A stretch of DNA of 64,000 bases. Source: Oscheius onirici. Lineage: Eukaryota; Nematoda; Chromadorea; Rhabditida; Rhabditidae. Under the pieces are notes generated by a model. That model worked only from the letters and a program-made list of their open reading frames with translations, was not told where the DNA came from and made no database searches. Every line of letters starts with the position of its first letter. Within the stretch, counting starts at the first letter, position 1. Positions 53,644 through 64,000 of the stretch are shown here, one piece after another. Both the position numbers and the translations under genes were made by a program. The stretch spans positions 5,070,501 to 5,134,500 of the forward strand of contig OW051470.1 of NCBI GenBank assembly GCA_932521025.1, read 5' to 3'.

Positions 53644-54126
53644 GACACGACACTTTCGATTTCTAATAAACTTTCGACAAATTCATGTCAAACCCCTCAA
53701 ACACACCAATAAGCTTCTTAAAAGTCTTTCATTTCTTGTTTTGATCGTTCTCTGTAGTTTTCGAACCACCCATCGACAAGTTTTGTCCGATCATGGCAGG
53801 TTTCAAACAGACATCTTCGGCGCTCTCATGATGTACTTGTCAAAATCTGTTTCGTCTATTTATTCTAGATTTCTGTGGATGAGAAGATGTATTGATGATG
53901 GTCCACCTTATTCAATATTTTCGAGATTCCATCACTCGAGTAGTTTTCAACATCTAGGAGCCGTTGGCAGTGAGTTTATTCCCAATTACGTTCTTAATTT
54001 CTTGATGGAAGTATAAGACGTTTGATAATATCAAGCAGTGAGCGTACTTTGCGTCTGATCGTTCTTTGGAGGCAAAAAGACTTTCCCGTTGCAGAGACTA
54101 CGAATTATTGTAATCCTCTGGATGAG
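53644..54126. other. gap upstream of the thioesterase-like gene
   Basis: Open frames (up to 159 codons across 53537-54016) overlap the end of the acyltransferase and have no recognisable content. No exon that clearly joins the thioesterase was found. Confidence 0.35.
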
Positions 54127-54628
54127 ATGAAAAGAGTCTTTTCTCAACTGGAGCAGCAGGAAAGCTTTAACAGAATTGGTTCAAAGGTCAAACCGATCTT
54201 TGTCGGCAAGAAGAGGCTCGTCTGCGAAACCTTTCTGGAACCCGAGTATCTAAACTCCAAAGGCACCATCCATGGCGGACTGACTGCTTCTCTAACCGAC
54301 ATCATAACCGCTCGATGTCTTGGAATGACTATCAACACGGGAATGGCGTCAGTCGAGCAGGCAGTTAGGTAATTTCTCTCAAAATGTAGAAAGAATCGTA
54401 ACTTACGTAGTTATCTGCTGCCTGCGAAAAAGGGAGACACTCTATAAATCACAGCAACCGTACTGAAATGTGGCAAGAATATAGCATTTACTGATGCAGA
54501 ATTCAGAAGAAAGAGTGATGGAAAGCTCTGTGCCAGGGTAGTTTCGTGAACTGACATCAAAACTTCGTATTTAGGGGAAGCACAGCCTCGCTCTACTTCC
54601 AAACGCTCCACCCATAAATGCGATTTGA
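54127..54628 (+). pseudogene. ACOT13/THEM2-like thioesterase with in-frame stop
   Basis: Hotdog-fold acyl-CoA thioesterase. Reads MKRVFSQLEQQESFNRIGS, FLEPEYLNSKGTIHGGLTAS (catalytic HGGL), LTDIITARCLGM and SVEQAV, then after an intron SYLLPAKKGDTL. At 54445-54447 a TAA stands where relatives have a charged residue, and the frame continues correctly as ITATVLKCGKNIAFTDAEFR, KSDGKLCAR and, across another intron, GKHSLALL. A single base change from GAA would explain it. Either a recent pseudogene, a segregating null allele, or a sequencing error. The truncated product would lose the last two strands. Confidence 0.75.
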
Positions 54629-54722
54629 ATTCCTACTGACAGTCAAACCTGATAAAAAAATTTGAAAATGATATTATGTGTACAAGATGACGAGAAAGAC
54701 GTATATTAACTTGTTTTTGTTT

Positions 54723-56639
54723 CTATCCTTGAGAGCAGTTGAGCTGCAAACTTGCTTCGGGAACAACTTGGAGATCCAGTAGCCAATATGCCCAAGTATT
54801 GAACTGTAGAATTGTAATCAAAGCGAAGACCAGCTGGATCAAGCCTCCCGGAATAATCTTAATTTTACAGTTAAACTAGTCTAAAATGGAAACTTACCAA
54901 ATCTTTAAACTGAATGATCTTTGTCTGCAAAACAATCAGAACCATGATGGAGTTGGGCAGGACAAATTGAGAGCCGGCAGTGAAGACGATCGGAAGAGCG
55001 AAGTAGAACGGATGGACCCGAATCTGGTTGGCAATTCCGATGAAAATTGGCGTCCAGATCATATTGGCTCCGCCGCATTCGAACATCGTGATGGACATGC
55101 CCAGCAGTTGCAAAAAGATCGGACGTGTCGCGGACAAAGAATGTGTCATGACGCAGGTCATCATGTCTACGAACTTGGAGTCCTGGAATTCGATACTTTT
55201 GTTAGAAGAGGAAAGTACCTTTATTCCTTCAGTGATGGCAAAGGACGAACCGATGAGCAGAACTACATCGAAAGGAAGTTTTTTGGCCGCCTCTAACGTC
55301 AGAATGGGAGTCCAGCCATCTCAATTGTTACTTTCTGTTCATTCTAGAATAGAACAAACCTTCGCTCTTGAGACTTTTAGGCCAGATGAAAAGGAGAATG
55401 CAAACCAGAACGGAGAAAGTTGTGTCGCTCACAAAACTGCCATTTTCCGGGAGGAGAACAGACCAGCCGGGCATGAATCCAGGACTTCGGAAGAACCAAG
55501 CAGCTACACAGAACTACTAAATTTGATGAGAAAGAAGACCTTTACAGTCCGACCAGTATGAACAACATGACGCTTCCTTCGGCAAAGCTGACTCGATCGA
55601 GTCGAAGGTACTGTTCTCGGATGACCTCTTTTATCATTTCTCCTTGTTCCGTCTCTTCTTCATCCTTCTGACGTCGACAACAGAGTAACTCTCTCGGTCC
55701 GAGAAACCAGATGGTCACGACGAGGAAAGTAACCAGAAGTTGGAGAGGAACAGCAGGAAGAGACATCAAGAACCATTTGGGATAGGGGACGTATTCCAGA
55801 TTGGGATAGAACAGTGTGAGCACATCTTTGATTATTATATTCATAACAGACGAACTCAACAAGAGCCTTCCTCCGCAAACAGCTGCCACCGGCCCACAAA
55901 ACATCATCGCCTGAACATTTTTACAACTAAGGCATTAGAATCTTACCTTGCAAAAGTTGGCGTCCTCCTTGCTCAACTTGCTCAAATCGATCTTTTCTTC
56001 GAATACCTCCGGTTCAGACAACGAAGAACTGCTACTGCTCGAGCTTGTGAGTTTGTTCCGTGCCTCCATAAGTGTCCTCGATATTTCGTAGATGATCGAA
56101 ATGACCACCGTCAGAACTGGCAAGTCGGTGATGAACATAGAACTGAAATCAATTCTGTTCAATCTTCAGAAAGTAGTCTTACATGAAAGCGGTTGAAAGA
56201 ATGATAGAAATCAGGATGTTCTTCTTTTTGGAACCGGCGAAACGCATCATGGTCAGAGCAACTCGTCGATGGAGACCAGTCTCTTCCACGGCCAAAGCCA
56301 AAATGAAGCAGGCCAGAACGAAAGGTGTAGCGTCCTGAAAGAACGTCAGATTGGTTGAGACAAGAACTCACGAAGAAGTAAGCCATCGAAGCTAGACTGG
56401 CCTTTGTAATCGAGAAAATGGGCAGAAGAAAGAGTGGAAGAAGGGCCGTGGCTACCAGCGGAATCGGCTCGAACATAATGAAAAGAGCGTAGAGGATGTA
56501 GATCCAAAGGAATTGGAACTCTTTGCCGAAGAAGAAAAGAGGCGAAGTGATCAGTGGAAGACCGAATAAAAAAATGCATTTGAACAAACCACGGCTCTGA
56601 ATTTGTGTCTGCCACAGTCAAAACTAAGAAACTAACCAT
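54723..56639 (-). CDS. SLC13-family sodium-coupled carboxylate transporter
   Basis: Plasma-membrane importer of citrate or dicarboxylates (the NAC/INDY group). The start Met at 56639 stands alone in its exon and joins SRGLFKCIFLFGLPLITSPL. Spans include FIMFEPIPLVATALLPLFLL, PFVLACFILALAVEETGLHR and SVMNIIIKD, a large cytosolic loop with a Ser run and acidic residues (SSSSSSSSLSEPEVFEEK), LPFDVVLLIGSSFAITEGIK, PIVFTAGSQFVLPNSIMVLI and, at the end, LVFALITILQFNTWAYWLLD. The motif near FNTWAY resembles the SLC13 C-terminus. Substrate specificity cannot be read. Confidence 0.88.
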
Positions 56640-56904
56640 TTTGGGTAGGAACAAGTGAGTCAATTGGATCTGTTCTGTAGAAGCAGTAAATAAAACTTTA
56701 AAATTACAACATCTTACAATTATATGCTTTTAGACTTTCTTTTGGAATTTTTGATATCCCCTTTCTCTGAAACAGAGCAATTACATGTTGACTACTACTC
56801 TTCTCTCCCCCCATATCAAACATCAACAGTTTGTTGTCGCCCCTGTTGACGGCATTGATTGTCTGTCGCGTGTCTGACCTTCCCGTTAGTTTTCCGCCGT
56901 CTCA

Positions 56905-57934
56905 ATGTCCAAAATCACCCGTGTGATTATCCTTGGCTATGGACATTTGGGTTACTTTTTGTTTCCTACTCGTTTAAACATCTTTTAGGCCAGTTCCTTG
57001 TGGAACAACTCAAGTCTCTGGTCCAGTTTGAAGTTATAAAAATCTACAATCGTTCTCCACAAGAGGAAGTCATCGCCTACGATTCTTTCACACCAGAAGA
57101 ATTAGAGTTTGTTCTTTTCATGGTCACTTTTATTCGGACTTGTAGAAATGTAGATCTCGTTGTAGAAGTGGCTCACCCGGAAGTCATTAGAAAGTTCGGA
57201 GCAATGGTCTTAAGGAAGACCAATCTTTTTGTGAGTTCTCTCATTTGTTCGTTAGAGAGATTTCAGATTGGCTCGCCCACGTGTCTGGCCGATGAGGTTC
57301 TTTTCGAATCTCTCAAAGCCGTCGCAGCTCATCACAACACGAGCATATTTGTGCCGGCAAGTGTTTTCTTCAGAAGTTTGTGATATCTTGTTTAGGCAGG
57401 AGCATTTTGGGGTGGGAACGACATACAGAAAATGGCAGAACTGGGCAATCTGTTGGCTCTGACAATCACAATGACCAAACACCCCTCTTCGTTCAAGTTG
57501 GAGTCTCCTTTGAAAGAGAAGAACGAAGGAGCCAAAAATCAAAAAGAGCCGACTGTTCTGTACGAGGGACCAGTCAGAGGTCTTTGTCCTCTTGCTCCCA
57601 ACAACGTCAACACAATGGCTGGAGCGGCGGTAGCCGCCAAGAACCTCGGATTCAATGGAGTAAAAGCTCGTCTCGTCTCTGATCCAAAGTATCCTCATTC
57701 TTATTTTCAGCAACATTTCAGAATGACTGACTGGCATGTGGTCGAGGTTCTGGCCGAAGGACCAGATGGTTTTCACGTCGAGACGAAAAGAATGAATCCG
57801 GCTAAACCGGGAGCTGTCACTGGACAATTGACCTACTATAGTTTCCTGGCCAGTATCAAAGGTAAATCCATATTTTAATATCTAAACGAACTTAAGAGTG
57901 TACTACCAAACCTCCAGGAATTCACATTGTTTGA
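56905..57934 (+). CDS. ASPDH: aspartate dehydrogenase
   Basis: NAD(P)-dependent enzyme oxidising L-aspartate to iminoaspartate, as in bacterial NAD synthesis; its animal role is less clear. MSKITRVIILGYGHLG forms the Rossmann start (GYGHLG). DLVVEVAHPEVIRKFG, IFVPAGAFWGGNDI, TMTKHPSSFKLE, VLYEGPVRGLCPLAPNNVNT and MAGAAVAAKNLGFNGVKARL follow the family. TNHIxxxx-type motifs near the end are partly diverged. The last exon reads ECTTKPPGIHIV, matching the usual xPPGIHI end. About five short introns. Confidence 0.9.
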
Positions 57935-58067
57935 AGACTTTCAATAAACCAGAAGTGTTCTCCAAATTTGACCTTCTTTCCATGAATCGTCTTCTGTTCT
58001 TCTGATAAGACTTTAATCCTATTACAGCTTACTCCACCCAGTTTTGCCTCACCAGCTTCTTATCTAG

Positions 58068-59094
58068 ATGTTCTCCGAGATGATTTCTTCTCTTCTTGCG
58101 GTTTTGACATTAGCCTCGGTTATCACAGCAGACTGCCCTCCGAGTTACACCAACAATGCAAATTTCCAAAAGTGCTACAAATTTGTCAATTCGCCTCTCA
58201 CATTTCTGGCGGCACAGTACGACTGCACGAATGACGGAGCTAATCTTTTGACAATCGACAATGGCTATGAAAACACGTGGATTTATCGTACGATTCTTTT
58301 CTATTTTAATCTAAAGAAAAGTTAAGAATCATTGAGTTACACGAAAAAAGAGTATTGGATCGGCTTCAGTACTCTATTCTCAACCAATGGAACATTTGTA
58401 TGGTTAGATCACAGTCCGTCCGCCTACGATAATTGGCAACCGAGTAAGCAAGTTCATGAAATATAAAATGTAGTTTAGATATTTCGACCTATGATTCGGC
58501 CTACATTGATATGGGATGCAGTGGATGTTGGAGGTTTAGCAAACATTAATTTCTTTTTATCTAATTTCAGATCCGACTCTGGATTGAACTCTGCGAAGAA
58601 CTACATTTGTACCACTCCTAACCCTAGTTGTCCCTCCACTTGGACGCCTTTCTCAGACTCTTGCTACAAGTTCTTTAACATAACTCAAAATTTTTCCGGG
58701 GCAATGTCCATCTGTCGTCAAAACAACGCTCAATTGGCCTCAGTTCATAGTCAACCAGAAAATGACCTGGTCAATACACTTTCCAAACGAAGTGTGACGA
58801 CTTCCGACAGCAACTTGTGGGGCGTTTGGATTGGTCTGACAAGGATGTACTCGTTGAATCAATGGATATGGACTGACGGGACGACTTTCGACTATAGTAG
58901 TTGGGGAAAGAGTTTGCCAAATCCTGCGAACTTTAATGAATGTGGAACGGTGAGCAGAAATGAGAATGACTGGAGACAGAAGATTTCAGACAGAACCAGA
59001 TGGCCGAGCTGTTGCGGGATGGGAACAAACATGGATGAACATTCCTTGTAATGGGACGACAAGGGGATTCGTTTGTAAAAAGAGAGTGATGTGA
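58068..59094 (+). CDS. secreted protein with two C-type lectin domains
   Basis: Starts MFSEMISSLLAVLTLASVIT, a signal peptide, then ADCPPSY. Domain one (CYKFVNSPLTFLAAQYDCTN, WIGFSTLF, WLDHSPSAYDNW) is followed by a link through YICTTPNPSCPSTWTPFSDS into domain two: CYKFFNITQNFSGAMSICRQ, NNAQLASVHSQPEND, VWIGLTRMYSLNQWIWTDGT. The last exon gives NECGTTEPDGRAVAGWEQTW and MNIPCNGTTRGFVCKKRVM. Cys pattern intact. Calcium-site motifs (EPN/QPD, WND) are not typical, so sugar binding is doubtful. Many nematode lectins of this type are immune-induced. AATAAA overlaps the stop. Confidence 0.88.
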
Positions 59095-59262
59095 ATAAAT
59101 GTTATCTTCCCAAGCAATGAAAACAACAGTCACTTTTACCCGGACTATCAGGAAAATTGGTCGAATTTCTAATCAGAAAGCCATTATTTCTTATCAAACT
59201 CCATGGTGAGAGACTCGCTCCCCAAAAGACGACAACTCTTTTTCTTCTAAAGTTCAAGAAAA

Positions 59263-61946
59263 ATGTCCGCTCTTCCATCTCCATTGTATGAAGAACTGAT
59301 TCTGGAAGGTTCGAACTCCTGTCAATCTTCATCGTTTTTCAAGTTCAGGTGTTTTCCCGACGTACAAAGCGTCCTAGTTAGAAGTTGGCGGTTTCAAATT
59401 GCACAGCATTCAATTTCCTCCCGACAAAATAAAACATGGTGGCGAAGCAGATGTCTACCTTGGATTTTCGAAGGACTGCGGGTAGACTCAAGTTGTGCCA
59501 GATAAGGTGTTTGTTTAGAAAGATGGTCGCTGCTAAATGGTACCATCGGCGCCTTGAAAAGACCAGAGAAATAGAGTTTTTATGAGGAGGGCAGAATGCA
59601 CTAAATAAGTATTTTCAGAACTCTTCGGACTGCTGCAAACACAACATTGTAGAACTGTATGCCGTCCTGTTGAATGACCAAAACCTGCCGTGTGGTTTTA
59701 TTATGGAATTTATGCCGAAAAGTTTACACGACGATTAGTTTTCGATCGATGAAGAAACAAACAATATTAAGTAATTCACAACGAACAGAGAGAATACGAC
59801 GAACAGCAGATTGCCGTTTGGATCGGAAAACTGGCAGAAGCCATTACCTATTTTCATGACAACGAAATAATCCATTGCGATATTAAACCTCAAAAGTGAG
59901 AAATTGGCAAACTTTCAAGGTTTTTTTAAGTATTCTTATTGGAGACCAAAATGATATCTTGAAACTGGCTGGTTTCGGAGTAATGCACAAATTTGTAGGT
60001 GCTGGAAGCTTGACCTTTGGGTAAGTGAAATTCTCTTTTCAATGTTTGTCTAGACTGGGTACGATGAGATACATGGCTCCAGAGATCTGCGCCCCTGGTT
60101 ACGGTAAATCAGTTGATATCTTTTCCTTGTCGGTGACAGTTTGGGAGATGGTCACGAGACAGTATGTTCTGCTCCATTCAGACTCCTTTTTCAAACTTAG
60201 AATTCCGTATTCGAGAGACTCGATTGAGTTCTCTTATCGTCAGTACGTCAGAGTTCAAGAAGGCTCGAGACCACATTTGGAAAACATTTCGGACGATTCC
60301 TTGAAAGAGTTGCTGACTAGGTGAGAATTCCTTGTTAGAACAGGAACAGTTTTAGAGGATGGAGCGCGAAAGTCATAGAAAGGCCACAAATTTCCTTTTT
60401 CTCGGCTTTTGCTCAACACGTTATAATCGAGAGGAAGACATTTCTCTTCAAGCAAAGTCAAACCATCTCCGAGAGCTTCGAAGGGATTCCAGGCGTAACA
60501 GCTCTGCAATTGGTCGTGAACTTAAAAGGACAACAAGTTTATTACAGTGGAGTTCCTGTCGAGAACCTATATGAACCTATGGGTGAGTATGTGAACGAGA
60601 GGGAAAAGAACAATCGTTCACAAGACGATGAGAACAATGTCCGTCTTCCCGATGATCCCGCCAGTCGAAAGTCTCGGTAATATGCATTCGAAGAACAGTC
60701 TTCTTTCAATTTCAGGAACTTCTTACAATGTTTTAAAAGATCTCGATATACTTATCGAATACCACTGACTCTGTCTTTGTCAGCTCTCCTGATATGTGGT
60801 ACAACAATAGGTATCTATTTGTGGTATACTTCTTCGACTAGTGAAAGTTCGAAAAGGTTAGTCCCATCTCACACTTCAAAACTTGTGCAACTTCAGAATT
60901 ATAGTTAGATCTGAAACAAATAACGCATCGGATATTTCTGAGGATATCTCCCCAATAGATATGAGTGTCTTTCGACGGAGGTCTTTCGAGAAGACGCATT
61001 AGTGACCATGTCGGGAAATATTTGAGAAGATTTTCGAAGGATCGGTTCGACGCCGTGACAAGGACTATCAGAAAATTTGTCGACAAGTGCTATCAAGGCG
61101 ACAGTTTAACATTGCTCATACACGCTCCCACGTTAACATCGACCAATGAGGCTGCAGCTATTGCATACCTAAGTAACACTTCAATCCTTGTTTCATCAGG
61201 AACAGTTACGATTGTGTTTGTGACTGTGGGTGAGCTCTACGCACTTCCGTGCTTCGGCTCCATTGTCTGGAACGAACATAGCAAGCAACTGGAACTAGTT
61301 TTGAAGCAAGATCACAACTCGAATTTTGCTTCATTTCCTTTCCCGACCGTTTCGGCCAAAAAACTGCTCCGGAAAATCGGAATGTTATAGTTGTAACCAA
61401 CGATTTTGGATTCACAAAGGACATTCTTTTGAAATATCTCGAAGATTGGAAGGATTTTGGGAGAGAAAAGACTGCAACAGAGTACTATTTTGCGGCGAAT
61501 GGACGAAAGACAACTTTCAAACTGGCGGATATAAACGAGGTCGGACCGTCTCTCGAGAAACAACTTTTTCATCTAATTTGTTTGGTCTTGCCTTTGAATT
61601 ACAATGACCACAAATACCATTTTCTGAACAAATATCACAAGCCAAGTAATTTGGCTGTGGTCAGTGGCATCAATATCAACGATGTCAATGTAGGAAGTGT
61701 AGGTACTTTCTGATCAACTTGACTTTTCAGGAAAAGGCGAGGTTCTATTCGACATTTCCTTTGACAAAGTATGAACATCGTTTCCTTTTTGATACAAACA
61801 GACGGCTGTGGTTTATTCAAAAGGTAGGAGCATCACTAACAGATAAGTCCGAAAGTATTCAACAGCCAGACACGGCGCAAGTTAGAACAATAGTTGAGGA
61901 TATTATAACTGCAGCATGGAACGCCGAGAAAATCGAAATGGAATGA
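59263..61946 (+). pseudogene. transmembrane pseudokinase gene with frame damage
   Basis: From MSALPSPLYEELILE, exons give GGEADVYLGFSKDCG (glycine loop), KMVAAKWYHRR (beta-3 Lys) and TREIEFL, where an in-frame TGA (59583) interrupts before KHNIVELYAVLLND. The catalytic loop reads IIHCDIKPQN (Arg to Cys) and the metal loop LKLAGFGVMHK (Asp of DFG is Gly). GLGTMRYMAPEICAPGYGKS and DIFSLSVTVWEMV are kept. GWSAKVIERPQ matches GWSSDAKKRPT of the kinase at 35416. Behind it lie a basic/acidic linker, a membrane span (LTLSLSALLICGTTIGIYLW) and a region of about 290 residues without a known match (from LSRRRISDHVGKYL to NAEKIEME). The join into that last region, near 60965-61012, also shifts frame with no usable intron. 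Confidence 0.6.
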
Positions 61947-62181
61947 TTCTCAAGAAGTTCACTGAATCAGTTGCTCACATGTCAGAAACATCCGTTTATG
62001 AAAAATATAATACTCTCTTTGGCATGTGGAATTCTCTGCTGGAATAGTCTCTTTTTAGATGGACTGTGTGGATAGAATAAGAAAATCTTCTTTCTGCCAG
62101 ACTTCATCTTCTCCCTGCTGTAAGTACTGACCTTCATCTGCCTCCAATGCGTCTTCGAAATCCAGAGACTGCTAAAACCTT

Positions 62182-64000
62182 CTAATTGCTCTCTCCCAAA
62201 AGAAAAACTTCGAGGGAAGATGGTTCAGGATAGCTCTCCTGTCTGACACCACGTTGTTGGAACTTCTGTTGGAGTTCTTGTAAAACCTTCTCGATGTTCT
62301 CGCTTTTGAGACGTTCCTCTTCGAGCATCCGAGTCGCCAAGCCCCGAACAATCTCTTCATCTCGAAGAGCACGCCGTTCTTCTTCCAGATCTCGCTCCAG
62401 TTTGGCCTTTTCCTTTTCCAGACGAAACCGTTCCTCAGCTTCCGCTTCTGCTTCGCGTCCTATAAAATGATCTTTTTTGTGAAGCTCTTGGTAAAGCAGA
62501 TCCCATTCTCCCACTTACCGTGAAACTTTGCTGCTCTTCTTCTGTCCGCCACTAGCAGTGTCTCTCGAGAACTGAAGCTGGCTGCTATTCGTAAAGCTAA
62601 AATGTGTTTTCTAAAGATATTTTTTGGAGAGAACCTTGTTCCAATAGATTCATTCCGAAGGCATCAAGAGTCGCCAATTCGAGAAATTGTTTTCCATTAG
62701 AGATTATACAAACATTGTGATCCGATTCCGAACGAAAAATCTAAAAATATTGTTTTCAAAGAGAATGTCCTCACTTTTATATCAGTCGAACCATCAATGG
62801 GCATTTTCAGTTTTGGCTGAATCTGGTTTCCCTTCAGACTGTAGATCTGTATGCAGCCTGGTCCGACGCAGAAGTTGCATGTATGCAAAGAGTCGGTCTT
62901 TCTCCATGGGCGACAAGACCGAGCCGTCTGGTTTCTTCGGTACAGGGTAAGACCCTTAAAGAATCTCATTGAACTCCGTTGAAAACTAGTTCTTTCGGCC
63001 GTCCGAAACACGTGTGTGTCATCTTTTGATGCATTGCCGGAGGCCCTTTTTCTTGTCTTTACACACACCGCTCTACGTTCGTCTCTTCATGAATGAAGGT
63101 TTTCCAAACTACGGTCGTCAGGGAGGGCGTGTAATCAAACAGCAGAAACTTTTCTTTTCTCTGCTTCTGGAACAGTCAGAGACTCGACCCCAGTGTCCAG
63201 CCACTAGCTCTTTCTGCATTCACACCTCGGCGGAAACGCAGAACAAACAAAACAAGCCGAGCCGATTGAACGGCAGCTTCTTGAGTCGAAATCGATGCCC
63301 TTTGGAAAAAAAACTCACTCTCAGAAGGATCTGTTCGACGTACCGGTCGAAGACAGCCTGAGCTGCCGCTTCTAGATCTTTCCTGTTACTGAATTGATTC
63401 TCGAGAAGACCGAGAAGTTCTCTAGAACAGACAAATAGTTTTGACGGAAAGAGCAGGAAACCTGAAAGAGACATTCTCGCCGTTGAAGGCTAGACGACGA
63501 GATGTCGAAGGATGACCAGAGAGACGATGAGTTTCTTCGATCAGGAACGTCGCCCTAAACAACTTGATGTCTCTTTGAGACGGAAATACATAAAAAACGA
63601 GACAAACAGACCGAGCAGACGACAGCCCAATTTCTCGACTGGATGAGGAAGAAAGAATTTCATAAACAAACAATGAGCCATTGATTTCATTAAACGGTGT
63701 CATTTGATAGAGCAAAGGAGACAGTCATTTTCACTTTTAAACAAAAATCTTGCAACTATGTTTCGACTATTCTCATAAATGATTGACCAATGGTCCACAT
63801 AAAAACGGAAATACATAAAAAATGAGACAAACAGACCGAGCAGACGACAGTCCAATTTCTCCCTCTGACAACCAGCAGAACACTCGAAAGAGTCTCTGAT
63901 ACAAAGGGTCCTGTGTCACATCTTCCATCCGCTGAAAGATTCTTTTCAATAGCTGAGGAAGAGGGTCAAGAGTTAAAGATGAAAAGCACACAAGTCGCCG
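62182..64000 (-). CDS. SWAP70/DEF6-like PH and coiled-coil protein (partial)
   Basis: SWAP70 and DEF6 are Rac/Cdc42-linked actin regulators with an EF-like N-terminus, a PH domain and a coiled coil. Here LAFNGENVSF|RELLGLLENQFSNRKDL and AQAVFDRYVEQILL align with the segment before the PH domain. PH strands appear as GCIQIYSLKGNQIQPKLKMP and NVCIISNGKQFLELATLDAF, then MNLLEQALRIA. The C-terminal coiled coil EEERRALRDEEIVRGLATRM and LEEERLKSENIEK closely parallels SWAP70 (DERQARQDEETVRKL). It ends VFLLGESN, shorter than SWAP70. The 5' end lies outside the window; exons above 63.5 kb are uncertain. Confidence 0.75.
63580..63635. repeat. 56-bp direct repeat, copy 1
   Basis: ACGGAAATACATAAAAAACG through CAATTTCT recurs at 63805-63860 with two mismatches. 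Both lie at the edge of exons of the SWAP70-like gene. Confidence 0.85.
63805..63860. repeat. 56-bp direct repeat, copy 2
   Basis: Second copy of 63580-63635, offset 225 bp. On the minus strand both contain an acceptable splice donor region, so this may be a duplicated exon/intron edge. Confidence 0.85.

Overview
The window reads as a gene-dense stretch of nuclear DNA from a nematode, most likely a free-living rhabditid. Introns are mostly 35-60 nt with TTTCAG-type acceptors. Many start codons sit directly behind a TTTCAG, the arrangement expected of spliced-leader acceptors. The gene content is also nematode-like: an F-box-type protein, a double C-type lectin, UNC-119, a Gly-Gly-Tyr secreted peptide and a DOMON/cytochrome b561 protein. 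I cannot name the species. Exon joins were worked out by eye from conserved motifs and splice sites.

Layout. 1-8.2 kb: the 5' end of an unknown gene (-), imidazolonepropionase AMDHD1 (-), an F-box-like gene (+), an annexin (-) and UNC-119 (-). 8.7-15.7 kb: a PHF12-like double-PHD/FHA gene (-), a repeat island with two tRNA-like remnants, an omega-class GST with an N-terminal extension (-), and a repeat-rich gap. 15.7-22 kb: ATP synthase beta, PRMT5 and mitoribosomal S26, all on +.

22-32 kb: PEX10, mitochondrial tryptophanyl-tRNA synthetase, a 17-beta-HSD12/LET-767-type reductase (-) and GlcNAc-6-phosphate deacetylase AMDHD2. Inside this block a 3,639-bp segment occurs twice in direct tandem with no difference that I found. 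The second copy therefore carries a 5'-truncated PEX10, and the first ends in a truncated AMDHD2 start. The PEX10 stop also lies inside the coding region of the overlapping synthetase.

32-49 kb: an SLC36 transporter, a protein kinase, an arrestin-domain protein (-), two tiny genes (-), a zinc-finger protein with a retrotransposon gag-like knuckle block, a DOMON/b561 protein (-), an SR-tailed RNase H, JMJD8 and a C1GALT-type galactosyltransferase (-). 49-64 kb: an unrecognised membrane gene (-), an LCLAT-type acyltransferase, an ACOT13-like gene with an in-frame stop, an SLC13 transporter (-), aspartate dehydrogenase, a C-type lectin, a degraded transmembrane pseudokinase related to the first kinase, and a SWAP70/DEF6-like gene (-) running off the edge.

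Most genes are ordinary conserved housekeeping genes with no shared pathway. Mitochondrial functions cluster loosely (ATP synthase beta, S26, WARS2). The points most worth following are the exact tandem duplication, the PEX10/WARS2 coding overlap, the pseudokinase with a membrane span behind the kinase fold, and the gag-like zinc-knuckle gene.
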